The translations under genes and the position numbers were made by a program. From assembly GCA_910587015.1 (NCBI GenBank), contig CAJUME010000002.1:1-51213 (forward strand): a stretch of DNA of 51,213 bases, written 5' to 3'. Below, in pieces: positions 25,103 to 34,501 of the stretch; within the stretch, counting starts at the first letter, position 1; each line of letters begins with the position of its first letter. The notes below the pieces were generated by a model, which did no database searches, was not told where the DNA came from, and saw nothing but the letters and a program-made list of their open reading frames with translations. Source of the stretch: an uncultured Christensenella sp. GTDB lineage: Bacteria > Bacillota > Clostridia > Christensenellales > Borkfalkiaceae.

Positions 25103-25539
25103 TGCAAAAGGTCAATATAGTCTGCATAGGTAAAATAAAGGAAGAATTTTACCGCCGCGCCCTTGCCGAATATTTAAAGCGGCTTTCCCGCTTTGCAAAG
25201 GTAGAGGTAAAAGAGCTTGCCGAGGGCAGAAGCATAGAGGAAGAGGCGGCGCCCGTTTTAAAGGCTTGCAAGGGCTTTGTGTTTGCATTGTGCATCGAGG
25301 GAGAGCGCTTTTCAAGCGAAAAGCTTGCGCAAAGCATTAAAAAATTGTGCGATAAGGGCGAGGAAATGACCTTTGTTATCGGCTCTTCCTGCGGGCTTTC
25401 GGATAAGGTTAAGGACAATTCGGATATAAAGCTGTCTTTTTCGGACATGACTTTTCCGCATCAGCTTATGCGCGTAATCCTTGCCGAGCAGCTTTACCGC
25501 GCTTTTATGATTAACAGCGGCAGTGAATACCACAAATAA
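25102..25539 (+). CDS. rlmH: 23S rRNA (pseudouridine-1915-N3)-methyltransferase RlmH
   Basis: SPOUT-class methyltransferase that modifies pseudouridine 1915 in helix 69 of 23S rRNA. The 145 residues (slightly short of the usual ~159) begin KVNIVCIGKIKEEFYRRAL, contain the SAM-binding knot FVIGSSCGLSDKV, and finish with the characteristic MRVILAEQLYRAFMI...SEYHK. ATG 25102 overlaps the upstream stop and matches the family N-terminus; the open frame extends farther upstream only by running inside the CPBP gene. Confidence 0.96.
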   Translation: MQKVNIVCIGKIKEEFYRRALAEYLKRLSRFAKVEVKELAEGRSIEEEAAPVLKACKGFVFALCIEGERFSSEKLAQSIKKLCDKGEEMTFVIGSSCGLSDKVKDNSDIKLSFSDMTFPHQLMRVILAEQLYRAFMINSGSEYHK

Positions 25540-25567
25540 AATACAATTTATCAACATATAGTAATAT

Positions 25568-26305
25568 GTGATATATGAAGAAGTAAAAAGCTTTTACCAG
25601 TGCTTCGGCGGCAAAAAATGCGTAATCGGCTACTCTTGTCAGGGCAGAGAAATTTACGCCTTTCATTTGGGTAGCGAAGCGTGCGCGCAGTTTATGGCCG
25701 TGTACGCAGTTCACGCGCGCGAATGGATAACCGCGCGGCTTGCGTTAAGGCACATAAAAACTGGACTGCAAAGGGGCGGCGGCTGGGTAATTCCACTGCT
25801 TAACCCCGACGGCGCGCTGATTTCGCAGACAGCCTATCCGCTCTGGAAGGCCAACGCAAGGGGAGTTGATTTAAACTGCAATTTTGACGCGGACTGGGGC
25901 AGCGGCAGACTTAACACAAAAATCCGCGGCGGCGAAAACTGTATAGGCGACTATCCTTTTTCCGAGGCGGAAACCTCCGCTCTGCGTGATTTTACTTTGC
26001 GTATGCGCCCGTATGTAACGCTCAGCTTCCATACCAAGGGCGAAGAAATTTACTGGGAATACGGCGGTAAGGGCGATAGTAACGGCGCAGAGCTGCTCGA
26101 AAAAATTACAGGCTACACGGCAAAGCGTATTTACGGCTCGGCGGGCGGCTATAAGGACTGGTGCATTCAAAAGCTTAATATCCCCGCATACACAATCGAA
26201 TGCGGCGCCGACAGTCTTACTCACCCTATAAAAAAGCTGGGCGAGCTTAAAAAATGCTATAAATTGCTTAAAATATTTATTGAAAACTATGGAAAACAAG
26301 CTTAA
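25568..26305 (+). CDS. M14-family zinc carboxypeptidase (gamma-D-glutamyl-diamino acid endopeptidase-like)
   Basis: A 245-residue metallopeptidase with zinc ligands H-x2-E in VHAREW and the third His in LSFHTKGEEIYW; the catalytic Glu is in AYTIECG. The sequence RGVDLNCNFDADWG with the substrate-binding Asn-Arg equivalent resembles ENP1/MpaA-like enzymes that cut muropeptide stems. There is no signal peptide, so it is probably cytoplasmic and used in cell-wall peptide recycling or, as for ENP1, in sporulation. The start is a GTG with no clear ribosome site. It overlaps tadA by 17 bases. Confidence 0.85.
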   Translation: MIYEEVKSFYQCFGGKKCVIGYSCQGREIYAFHLGSEACAQFMAVYAVHAREWITARLALRHIKTGLQRGGGWVIPLLNPDGALISQTAYPLWKANARGVDLNCNFDADWGSGRLNTKIRGGENCIGDYPFSEAETSALRDFTLRMRPYVTLSFHTKGEEIYWEYGGKGDSNGAELLEKITGYTAKRIYGSAGGYKDWCIQKLNIPAYTIECGADSLTHPIKKLGELKKCYKLLKIFIENYGKQA

Positions 26306-26804
26306 ATTTATGAAAGCCGCGCTTAAATGCGCGCAAAAAGCCTCTGCCGAGGGCGAGGTGCCTATCGGCGCGGTTGTCGTCTGCGACGGAAAAATCATAG
26401 CCCGCGGCTACAACAAGCGCACAAAAAAGCAGATTGCTACGGCGCATGCAGAGGTAGAGGCAATAGAAAAAGCCTGCAAACGGCTTAAAAGCTGGCGCAT
26501 TCCCGAATGCGAAATTTACGTCACGTTAGAGCCGTGCCCCATGTGCATGGGCGCAATGCTTAACGCGCGCATAAAAAAGCTGTATTTCGGCGCGTACGAG
26601 GCAAAGGGCAGGTCAATGACCGCTCAGCTTGCCGCCTCCAACCTCGTCAATCACACAATAGAGGTAGAGGGCGGGGTTATGGAACAGCAATGCGCGGAGG
26701 TGCTTTCCTCGTTCTTTATTGAAATGCGTGCCCGCGAGAAAGTGCGCGAAAGGGCTAAAAAGGAAAATTTGCAAGAAAGTAACAGCGGGCAATACGAAAA
26801 CTAA
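26289..26804 (+). CDS. tadA: tRNA-specific adenosine deaminase
   Basis: Deaminates A34 of tRNA-Arg(ACG) to inosine. The 171 residues carry the zinc site HAEVEAIE (His and catalytic Glu) and PCPMCMGAML, and the KLYFGAYEAKGR substrate-loop region. The C-terminus is basic and somewhat longer than usual (RAREKVRERAKKENLQES). ATG 26289 lies within the end of the peptidase gene; a TTG three codons earlier is possible but less likely. Confidence 0.95.
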   Translation: MENKLKFMKAALKCAQKASAEGEVPIGAVVVCDGKIIARGYNKRTKKQIATAHAEVEAIEKACKRLKSWRIPECEIYVTLEPCPMCMGAMLNARIKKLYFGAYEAKGRSMTAQLAASNLVNHTIEVEGGVMEQQCAEVLSSFFIEMRAREKVRERAKKENLQESNSGQYEN

Positions 26805-26830
26805 CAAATGGAAAAGGCGGGTTAACTTAG

Positions 26831-26859
26831 TTGACTTTGCTGCTGTATAATAATAAAAT
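26831..26859 (+). promoter_or_regulatory. Promoter of prs
   Basis: TTGACT (26831-26836) - 17 nt - TAAAAT (26854-26859). The ribosome site GGAGG is at 26925-26929. Confidence 0.65.
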
Positions 26860-26938
26860 ATATAGGCGTCAGCATTCTACAATCCGTAAAAAAGAGGGAA
26901 AACTCTTTCAATATACAATTTTTCGGAGGAAAACCTAA

Positions 26939-27886
26939 ATGATTAACCACGGAAACGAAATTAAAATCTTTTCGGGAAATTCCAACAGACCGCTTGCCGA
27001 GGCTATCGCGGCAAAGCTGAACACAACGCTCGGCGATATGGAGGTTACGCATTTCTCGGACGGAGAAATTTACGTCCGCTTTGCCGAAACAATCCGCGGT
27101 ATGGACGTGTTCCTTGTTCAGTCTACAAGCTACCCCGTAAACACCAATCTTATGGAGCTTCTCATTATGATTGACGCGGCAAAACGCGCCAGCGCGGGAA
27201 GAATTACGGCTGTTATTCCCTATTTCGGCTATGCCCGTCAGGACAGAAAGGCCCGCTCGCGCGAGCCTATTACGGCAAAGCTCGTGGCTAATCTTATCAC
27301 CTCCGCAGGCGCTGACAGAGTGCTTACAATGGATTTGCACTGCATGCAGATTCAGGGCTTTTTCGATATTCCGTTGGACAACCTTGTCGGCGGACCCACG
27401 CTTTACAACTATTTCAAGCCGAAGGTAGACGATAACTTCGTTGTCGTTTCGCCAGACATCGGCTCGGTCGCAAGGGCAAGAAAGGTCGCCGCGAGAATGG
27501 ACGCAAAAATGGCGATTATCGATAAGCGCCGCCCCAAGGCTAACGTTATGGAGGTCATGAACATTATCGGCGACGTAAAGGGCAAAAACTGCCTTATGGT
27601 CGACGACATGATAGACACCGCCGGCACGATAGTTCAGGGTGCGAAGGCGTTGAAGGAGGCGGGCGCAAAAAATATTTACGCTTGCTGCTCGCACGGGGTT
27701 TTATCCGGCCCCGCTATTGAAAGGCTTGCCGCCTCGCCCATTAACGAGCTTGCCATTCTGGATACAATCAATATCCCCAAGGACAAAATGCTGCCGATAT
27801 TCAAAATAATATCCACGGCGCCTATATTTGCTTCCGCAATAGAGAATGTGTATCTGGATAAGTCAATGTCCAAAATCTACGACTAA
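26939..27886 (+). CDS. prs: Ribose-phosphate pyrophosphokinase
   Basis: Makes PRPP from ribose-5-phosphate and ATP for nucleotide, histidine and NAD synthesis. The 315 residues match the class I enzyme: KIFSGNSNRPLAEAIA, the FSDGEIYVRF block, YFGYARQDRKARSREPI flexible loop with ATP-binding residues, and the PRPP-binding CLMVDDMIDTAGTI. Strong GGAGG before the ATG and its own promoter. The folded intergenic element at 27891 follows. Confidence 0.97.
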   Translation: MINHGNEIKIFSGNSNRPLAEAIAAKLNTTLGDMEVTHFSDGEIYVRFAETIRGMDVFLVQSTSYPVNTNLMELLIMIDAAKRASAGRITAVIPYFGYARQDRKARSREPITAKLVANLITSAGADRVLTMDLHCMQIQGFFDIPLDNLVGGPTLYNYFKPKVDDNFVVVSPDIGSVARARKVAARMDAKMAIIDKRRPKANVMEVMNIIGDVKGKNCLMVDDMIDTAGTIVQGAKALKEAGAKNIYACCSHGVLSGPAIERLAASPINELAILDTINIPKDKMLPIFKIISTAPIFASAIENVYLDKSMSKIYD

Positions 27887-27890
27887 AATT

Positions 27891-28013
27891 AAAACCTTAT
27901 ATAAACATCGCAATACTTTGTCAAGCTTACGTTTTCCTTGCTCGTGTACGCCTAAGTACACTTCGCTGCGGAAAGCCGCGCTTTCCTCGTCTTGCTTGTT
28001 TCTCTAAGGTTTT
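27891..28013. repeat. ERIC-like folded extragenic element between prs and pth
   Basis: A 123-bp stretch bounded by 9-bp perfect inverted repeats AAAACCTTA (27891-27899) and TAAGGTTTT (28005-28013). Inside are further paired arms: CAAGC/GCTTG (27922-27926 and 27994-27998), GTGTAC/GTACAC (27944-27949 and 27956-27961) and GGAAAG/CTTTCC (27970-27975 and 27981-27986). No protein is encoded. Size and nested symmetry are those of dispersed extragenic repeats; no second copy is in this window. Confidence 0.5.
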
Positions 28014-28041
28014 GAAGATTGTTCAATTAAATGCAAAAAAC

Positions 28042-28067
28042 AAAAGCCGCAGGCTACTGCGGCTTTT
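28042..28067 (+). terminator. Terminator between prs and pth
   Basis: AAAAGCCGCAG (28042-28052) pairs with CTGCGGCTTTT (28057-28067) around a GCTA loop. It is 17 bases before pth. Confidence 0.85.
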
Positions 28068-28083
28068 AATTTAAAGGGTAACT

Positions 28084-28647
28084 ATGTATATAATTGTCGG
28101 ACTTGGTAATCCCGAGGAAAAATATTTAAAAACCTTCCACAACATGGGCTATCTTGCCGCGGGCGACGTTGCGGCAAAGCTCGGTGTAAAATTCAAAAAA
28201 AAGGAATGCGAGGCATACGTTGCGGAAGCGAATATAAAGGGCGAAAAGGTGATAATCGCCCGCCCCGTAACCTATATGAACGCAAGCGGAAGGGCTGTTA
28301 AACAGCTTTTGGCAAAGTACAAAACGGACAGCTCGCACCTTGTTGTGCTTTACGATGATTACGACATTCCCAAGGCAAGCGTGCGCATACGCCCGTCCGG
28401 CAGCGCGGGCACGCATAACGGAATGCGCTCTGTAATAGCCGAAATCGGCACGCAGAATTTTGCGCGTATCAGAATAGGTATCCGCGACCCAGAGGTTAAT
28501 ATCCCCATTATCGACTACGTTCTGTCGGAGGTCAAAAAGACCGATTACGAGCTGTTTGTTTCCGCATGCGGCCGCGCCGCAGACGCCGCAATTGCACTTG
28601 CTGGCGGTGAAACGGTAGAAAACGTTATGACTAAATACAACGGTTAA
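28084..28647 (+). CDS. pth: Peptidyl-tRNA hydrolase
   Basis: Releases tRNA from prematurely dropped peptidyl-tRNA. The 187 residues include the family N-terminus IIVGLGNPEEKYLKTFHNMG (catalytic His in FHNMG), RPVTYMNASGRAV, the DDYDIPKASVRIRPSGSAGTHNGMRSV block and the GIRDPE segment. AAAGGG precedes the start. The order pth-mfd is the usual Firmicutes arrangement. Confidence 0.97.
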   Translation: MYIIVGLGNPEEKYLKTFHNMGYLAAGDVAAKLGVKFKKKECEAYVAEANIKGEKVIIARPVTYMNASGRAVKQLLAKYKTDSSHLVVLYDDYDIPKASVRIRPSGSAGTHNGMRSVIAEIGTQNFARIRIGIRDPEVNIPIIDYVLSEVKKTDYELFVSACGRAADAAIALAGGETVENVMTKYNG

Positions 28648-28669
28648 AAAGCATAAATATAAGGACATT

Positions 28670-31600
28670 TTGAAAGAAAATTTTTTCACTTACAAAAATT
28701 TAGGCGGCGATTTGCCCGCCCTTGAAAACGATATCCGCCTCGGTATGCCGACGGCGGCTTTCGGTCTGTCCGAAGCGCATAAATATCTGCTTGCCGCTTT
28801 AACGCAGGGCAGGCTTTTATACGTCTGTGCGGACGCGGTTTCGGCGCAGAGGGCGTGCGCGGGCATATCCGCGCTTTCTGGCAAAAAATGTGTGTATTTG
28901 CCCGCCAAGGACGAGGTTGTTTTATACAAGGACGCGCTGTCGAAGGATGCGCTATACCGCCGCATATGTGCCGTTTACGACATCCTGAACGGCGTTGACT
29001 ATATCGTCTGCGAGATAGAGGCGTTAATGCAGCTGTTCCCCGCGCGGATAGACGCGATAAGCTTTAAAACGGGGTGCGATTACGACTATACCGCACTACC
29101 GCAAAGGCTTATAAAAATGGGCTACACCCGCGAATATGCCGCAGATAACAAGGGTTGCTTTGCCGTGCGCGGGGATATTTTAGACGTTTTTCCGATAAAT
29201 TCCGAAAACCCCGTCCGCATAGACTTTTTCGGCGATACTGCGGAAAAAATCCGCCCCTATGACGCTGTCAGCGGCGAGCGGCTTGAAGAGGTTGACCAAA
29301 TAACCGTAATCGCGGCGACTGACGCGGCTTTTACTGCGGAAGACGTTCCCGAAATCAAAAAAATCATCTCCGCGGAAGTAAAGCGCAGTGCAAACGTAAA
29401 AGCCTACGAAAGAGCGAAAGCGATTGAGAGCGATTTGTGCGAAAAGCTTGCGCTCGGCGTGCCGTTTACGGGCGCGTCCTTTGTTATGCCGCTGTTGCGC
29501 TCGGCTTGTACCGCGTTCGATTTGCTTGCGCCCGACACGCTGATAATTTTTGACGAATGCAAGCAGATAAACGACAGAATGGACGCCGCCTTCAAGGAGC
29601 ATTGCGCGCGCGTTGAAGAGCTGAAAAAGGGCGGGGAGGCGTTTGCCTTTTCAGAATATCAGCTTATCTCTCCCGCGCGGCTTACGGAGGGCTTCGGTGC
29701 ATACCGCCGCCTTGCCGTGCAGACGTTCACCTCCTCGACAGCGTTCTTCCGTCCGTTAAAAACCTACAATCTGCGTTCCTCGCCCTCGCCGTCCTATCTC
29801 AATTCTATGCCGCAGTTTATAACAGACTGCAAAAGCTGGCTTGCAAACGGCTATCGGGTGCTTGCGTTCACGGGCAGCGTTGCGCGGCACGATAAGCTTG
29901 CGGACGCGCTTACAAACGAATATCTGCCCGTTTATCCAGTGCCCGACAGGCTTGAAGCGTTGCGCGGCATTGCAATAAGCAGTGAAGAGCTTGCGCACGG
30001 AATAATTCTGCACGAGTGCAAAGCGGTTATAATCGGTAGCGGCGATTTGTACGTCAAGGCGGTTACAAAGCGCATAAAAAAACGCCGCGGCGATATGTTT
30101 ACCGCGCCCGAGGTAGGCGACTATTGCGTGCACGAAAAGCACGGCGTGGGCAAAATTACGGGCACTAAAAAAATAGAAACCACCGATGGCATAAAGGAAT
30201 ATATCTCAATTGAATACAAGGGCGGGGATATGCTGTATGTGCCCGTGGAGCAGATGGATATTCTGTCCAAGTACATCGGCGAACAAAGCCCCAACCTTTC
30301 CAGAATAGGCGGCGCGGACTTCGAGCGGGTGAAGGAGCGCGTAAAGCAGTCGATTAAAAGGCTTGCCTTCGATTTGAAGGAGCTTTATGCCGAGCGCAAT
30401 GCAAAAAGCGGCTTTAATTTCCCCGAAAACACCGTAATGATGGAGGAGTTCGAAAACGCCTTCGGCTATGAGGAAACCCCCGACCAGCTTACTTCTATTG
30501 AAGAAATCAAGTCGGATATGTGCTCCAATAAGGTTATGGACAGACTTTTGTGCGGCGATGTTGGCTATGGCAAGACGGAGGTCGCGCTGCGCGCCATTTA
30601 TCTTTGCGTGCTCGGCGGCAAGCAGGCGGCGTTTATGTGCCCGAGTACCGTCCTTTCCGAACAGCATTACAATACCGCGTTGGAAAGGTTTAATGAATTC
30701 GGCGTAAGGGTGGAGGTGTTAAACCGCTTCCGCACGCCCGCGGCACAGTCAAAAATTTTAGCGGCAACGGCGCGCGGCGAGGTTGATTTGCTTATCGGCA
30801 CGCACAGACTTTTGTCAGCAGACGTAAAATTCAGGGATTTGGGACTGTTGGTGCTGGACGAGGAACAGCGCTTCGGCGTAGAGCATAAGGAAAAAATCAA
30901 GCACATAAAGAAAAATATAGACTGCCTTACAATGACGGCAACGCCCATACCGCGCACACTGCATATGTCGCTTGCGGGCATACGCGATATAAGCACCATA
31001 AGCACACCGCCGCTAAAACGTCTGCCCGTGCAGACCTATGTGGTTGAGGAGAGCGAAACGCTTATCCGCGATGCAGTTTTAAGGGAAATTTCCCGCGGGG
31101 GACAGGCGTTTATACTTTATAACCGCGTGGAAACTATTTCCCGCTTTGCGGGCAGAATGGCGAAAATAATTCCCGAGGCAAAAATTTGCTACGCCCACGG
31201 CAGAATGGAGCGCGAAACGCTTGAAAACGCGGTATTTTCCTTTTACCGCGGCGAAAAAAACGTGCTTGTAACCACAACCATTATCGAAAACGGCATAGAC
31301 TTGCCCAACGCGAATACTATTATCGTAATCGATGCGGACAGACTTGGCATTTCACAGCTTTATCAGCTACGCGGGCGGGTTGGCAGAGGCGCGCGCCTTG
31401 CTCAGGCTTATTTTACCTTCAAGCCCGACAAGGTGCTTACAAGCGACGCTTCCGAAAGGCTTAAAGCCATAATGCGGTTTACCGAGCTTGGCTCGGGCTT
31501 TAAAATAGCCATGCGAGATTTGGAAATACGCGGCGCGGGCAACGTGCTCGGCGCGGAACAGCACGGGCATATGGATAAGGTCGGCTACGAGCTGTATTCG

Positions 31601-32083
31601 AAGCTTTTAAAAGAAGAGCTTACGGGCGAAAAACAGCTTTCCTGCGAGCTTGACATTAAAACCTCTGCCTACGTTCCCGAAAATTATATCGAAAGCAGTG
31701 CGGGCAGGCTTGACTGCTACAAGCAGATTGCCGAAATACGCTCGGTAGAAGATTATAAGCGCGTTTGCCTTTCTATCGAGGACAATTACGGGCGCATGCC
31801 GGAGGAGGTTTTGCACCTTCTGATTATCGCCGTGCTTAAATCGTACGCCTCTAAATTCAACGTCAAAAAAATAAGCGTGGACGGCGCCGCGGGCGCGTTG
31901 GAGCTGCCCTCGGTAAACTCGCTCGGGGACGAAAGACTTAAAGCCGCGCTGGATAAATACGGGCAAAGCGTAAGCCTTTCGATGGCAAAAGCGCCGCTTG
32001 TGATATTCCCGCCGCGCAGCTCGGCCGCAAAAACCATGCTCGATATGACAAAATTTTTAAAATTTGCGTTAAGTTTTAACTAA
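28670..32083 (+). CDS. mfd: Transcription-repair coupling factor
   Basis: DNA translocase that removes RNA polymerase stalled at lesions and recruits UvrA. The 1137 residues show a UvrB-like N-terminal module, the RNA polymerase-interacting CarD-like domain (DYCVHEKHGVGKITG, about 485-550), helicase motifs with Walker A CGDVGYGKTEVA, the DEEQ box VLDEEQRFGVEHKEK, motif VI QLRGRVGRG and a C-terminal TRCF domain. The start is TTG at 28670 with AAGGA close upstream; the next ATG would remove conserved N-terminal residues. Some divergence in the N-terminal module is normal for the family. Confidence 0.96.
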   Translation: MKENFFTYKNLGGDLPALENDIRLGMPTAAFGLSEAHKYLLAALTQGRLLYVCADAVSAQRACAGISALSGKKCVYLPAKDEVVLYKDALSKDALYRRICAVYDILNGVDYIVCEIEALMQLFPARIDAISFKTGCDYDYTALPQRLIKMGYTREYAADNKGCFAVRGDILDVFPINSENPVRIDFFGDTAEKIRPYDAVSGERLEEVDQITVIAATDAAFTAEDVPEIKKIISAEVKRSANVKAYERAKAIESDLCEKLALGVPFTGASFVMPLLRSACTAFDLLAPDTLIIFDECKQINDRMDAAFKEHCARVEELKKGGEAFAFSEYQLISPARLTEGFGAYRRLAVQTFTSSTAFFRPLKTYNLRSSPSPSYLNSMPQFITDCKSWLANGYRVLAFTGSVARHDKLADALTNEYLPVYPVPDRLEALRGIAISSEELAHGIILHECKAVIIGSGDLYVKAVTKRIKKRRGDMFTAPEVGDYCVHEKHGVGKITGTKKIETTDGIKEYISIEYKGGDMLYVPVEQMDILSKYIGEQSPNLSRIGGADFERVKERVKQSIKRLAFDLKELYAERNAKSGFNFPENTVMMEEFENAFGYEETPDQLTSIEEIKSDMCSNKVMDRLLCGDVGYGKTEVALRAIYLCVLGGKQAAFMCPSTVLSEQHYNTALERFNEFGVRVEVLNRFRTPAAQSKILAATARGEVDLLIGTHRLLSADVKFRDLGLLVLDEEQRFGVEHKEKIKHIKKNIDCLTMTATPIPRTLHMSLAGIRDISTISTPPLKRLPVQTYVVEESETLIRDAVLREISRGGQAFILYNRVETISRFAGRMAKIIPEAKICYAHGRMERETLENAVFSFYRGEKNVLVTTTIIENGIDLPNANTIIVIDADRLGISQLYQLRGRVGRGARLAQAYFTFKPDKVLTSDASERLKAIMRFTELGSGFKIAMRDLEIRGAGNVLGAEQHGHMDKVGYELYSKLLKEELTGEKQLSCELDIKTSAYVPENYIESSAGRLDCYKQIAEIRSVEDYKRVCLSIEDNYGRMPEEVLHLLIIAVLKSYASKFNVKKISVDGAAGALELPSVNSLGDERLKAALDKYGQSVSLSMAKAPLVIFPPRSSAAKTMLDMTKFLKFALSFN

Positions 32084-32099
32084 AATTCACAAAAAAGAT

Positions 32100-32128
32100 T
32101 TGCCATAAAAATTAAAATGCTTTATAAT
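32100..32128 (+). promoter_or_regulatory. Promoter of the large lipoprotein gene
   Basis: TTGCCA (32100-32105) - 17 nt - TATAAT (32123-32128), 43 bases before the start codon; AGGAG ribosome site at 32158. Confidence 0.75.
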
Positions 32129-32170
32129 AGTAAAGATTTTAAAAAAGCATAATCCATAGGAGAAAACCGT

Positions 32171-34438
32171 ATGGGAAAGAAAAAGATAAAATTGATAAGC
32201 GGAATTGTTGCGGCGGCGCTGACCTGCTCGGTCGCTTTCGGCGGTTGCTCGCTTATATCCACAAATACCGCAAAGGACATGAAGCGTACCATTGCGGAGG
32301 TGGACATTTCCAAAACCGAGGCGTTTAAAACCGAGTTTGGCGACAGCAGCAGCTATTTCGACGCTATAGGCACTACCAAGGTTATAAAAAGAGAGCTTAT
32401 AACATACTTTGTAAATGTGGGCTATTCCTACATGCAGCAATACGGCTGGACGGCAGAGGAGACCTTTACAAGGCTTGCGGACGGACTTGTGGAGAACGCG
32501 GTGCTTACGCAGTACGCCACAATGTACCTTTTGCAGCAGAAGGCGGCGGAGGACCCTTCCGCTTTGGAAAAGTTCCGCTCGCTCAGCGGCAGTGACCACG
32601 AGGAGTATGAAAAGTACGAGTATCTGCTCGGTGAAAACAGCGACGAGGTCAAGCTTGCCAAATACAGTCTTATGGCTTCGGTAAATGCCAGCATAGATAG
32701 CATAGAAAAAAGAAAGCTTCAATACAGCAGTAATTCCGCGGGCGCAGATAAGCGCACCGCGCCCGACAACGTGGACGAGCAGCAGGACGACTTCTATCCC
32801 AAAAAGAAAAATCCGAGCGGACAATACGTCCGTCCCGACGGTACTGTAATAAACGAAAACGATGCAGATAAAAATTACGTTATAGACTACGATATTTATA
32901 CGGGCTATTCCTCGCTTAAAAGCTGCGGCACCTATGCCGGTGACAGAGGCGACTTTCTCAGCGAAAAAAGCACTACGGCAACCCGCGTACAAGCTTATTA
33001 CGAATATATAAGCACACTTATAAGATTTAACCTTGTAGACGAAAAGAAGGAAAATATAAAGGACTTCAATAGCCTTATTTATAGGGACAACGAGTATGTA
33101 AGTCAGCTTAAGGTGCGCGTAATCAACAAGTATTACGATATGTACGAGGAGGAGCGTATCGAAAAGCTTATAGACGATTCCTCTTACCTCGACACGGCTT
33201 ACAATCTGCTTTACAACAAGCAGAAAAACAGCTATAAGACGGAGGCGGACTTCTCTTCCGCAATGGGCAGTATGTCCGACACCTCGTTCATACTTTACGC
33301 GGCAGAGGCGGAGGACGGGGGCACGTTCGGCTTTGTTTACAACATTCTGTTGCCTTACAGCGCATCGCAGGAGGCTAAGCTTGCCGAATACAAGTCGTTG
33401 TATGCAGACGACAAGGTAGACAGCGGTTTAAGCTCAAAATACTACTACAACAGAAATCAACTGCTTAAAAATATCAAAACGACCGACCAGCGCAAGGCAT
33501 GGTTCAACGGCGAAGAGGAATATTCCTTCGAGGCTGAAGGCAAGGTGGACAATTATTTCGGCAACAGCGGCTGGCTGTTTTTCGAAAACAACCTTACCGA
33601 TACAGACAGATATAAGCCGCTGAATAAATACGTTGGCAAATACGCATATAACGGCAACGTTGTAAAGACCAAGGACGGCGAGTATATCTTCGGCTCTCCC
33701 GTGGAACTGACAATCGATGATATGCTTAAAGAGTTTAACGATTACGTAAACTACGTCCTCAACGGCTATTCGACAAGCGGAGCAAGCCACGTTACGTTTG
33801 ACAACAACTATAATGCAAGCACGTGGACAAACGCAAACGGCTATTACGACAATACAAACTTCTACACGGGCGAGCAGAACGATGACAAGCAGGACCAGAT
33901 TGATTACGGCAAGCTTGTTTACGCCTCCGGCAAGGTTGGCATTACCGCGGACAGAGGCAACGTCCTTAATCCCGATGAAAACAATGCGCAGTACTGGGCT
34001 ATGTCGGCTGTAAACGAGCTGCAATACGCATACACTACCGATACGGGCGTGCTTTCGCAGTACCTCGGCTATACGGTAGAGGCGGGCGATACAACGTATA
34101 TCAAGGAATTCGAGTACGCTGCTCACGAGGCGGTTAACAACGGCGCGGGCTCGTTCACAGTATGCGCGGGCGACTACGGCTGGCACCTTATATATGTAAC
34201 CTATACCTTCGATATAGGCGCGGACAACGATGGCAGAGCTGTTTATACGCCCAACTGGAAGGAAAACCTTACCAAGGAAGGCACCTTCGAGTATATGTTC
34301 TACGAATGGATAAAGGCAAACGACGTTGAGGATATTTCGACAACCCGCCAGACTCAGATTATAAACAGATACAAGAAGGATAAGGAAACGGTAACGAAGT
34401 ACGAGAAGGCGTATAAAAATCTGACGAACATAAGCTGA
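32171..34438 (+). CDS. Large lipoprotein with a SurA/PrsA-like region
   Basis: A 755-residue predicted surface lipoprotein. A signal peptide ends in the lipobox AFGG-C26, and the mature protein is acidic and rich in Tyr, Asn and Asp. After the anchor, residues ~40-130 look like the SurA_N chaperone helices (VIKRELITYFVNVGYSYMQQ, then GLVENAVLTQYA). Near 660-700 TYIKEFEYAAHEAVNNGAG and FTVCAGDYGWHLIYVTYTF resemble the end of a parvulin domain (usually ...YGYHIIKV). A long, low-complexity linker lies between. The best guess is an extracytoplasmic foldase or chaperone of the PrsA type; whether the isomerase site is active is unclear. It stands alone between mfd and uppP. Confidence 0.65.
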   Translation: MGKKKIKLISGIVAAALTCSVAFGGCSLISTNTAKDMKRTIAEVDISKTEAFKTEFGDSSSYFDAIGTTKVIKRELITYFVNVGYSYMQQYGWTAEETFTRLADGLVENAVLTQYATMYLLQQKAAEDPSALEKFRSLSGSDHEEYEKYEYLLGENSDEVKLAKYSLMASVNASIDSIEKRKLQYSSNSAGADKRTAPDNVDEQQDDFYPKKKNPSGQYVRPDGTVINENDADKNYVIDYDIYTGYSSLKSCGTYAGDRGDFLSEKSTTATRVQAYYEYISTLIRFNLVDEKKENIKDFNSLIYRDNEYVSQLKVRVINKYYDMYEEERIEKLIDDSSYLDTAYNLLYNKQKNSYKTEADFSSAMGSMSDTSFILYAAEAEDGGTFGFVYNILLPYSASQEAKLAEYKSLYADDKVDSGLSSKYYYNRNQLLKNIKTTDQRKAWFNGEEEYSFEAEGKVDNYFGNSGWLFFENNLTDTDRYKPLNKYVGKYAYNGNVVKTKDGEYIFGSPVELTIDDMLKEFNDYVNYVLNGYSTSGASHVTFDNNYNASTWTNANGYYDNTNFYTGEQNDDKQDQIDYGKLVYASGKVGITADRGNVLNPDENNAQYWAMSAVNELQYAYTTDTGVLSQYLGYTVEAGDTTYIKEFEYAAHEAVNNGAGSFTVCAGDYGWHLIYVTYTFDIGADNDGRAVYTPNWKENLTKEGTFEYMFYEWIKANDVEDISTTRQTQIINRYKKDKETVTKYEKAYKNLTNIS

Positions 34439-34457
34439 AAATATTCCGGTTAACAAG

Positions 34458-34499
34458 CAGGCTCCGCCGCAAGCGGCGGAGCCTGTAAAAGGTTTTTTT
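34458..34499 (+). terminator. Hairpin/terminator between lipoprotein gene and uppP
   Basis: A 13-bp stem, 34458-34470 with 34473-34485 and a two-base loop, is followed by TAAAAGG and seven T. The AAAGG also serves as ribosome site for uppP at 34502, so termination and initiation signals interlock. Confidence 0.75.
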
Positions 34500-34501
34500 A
34501 T

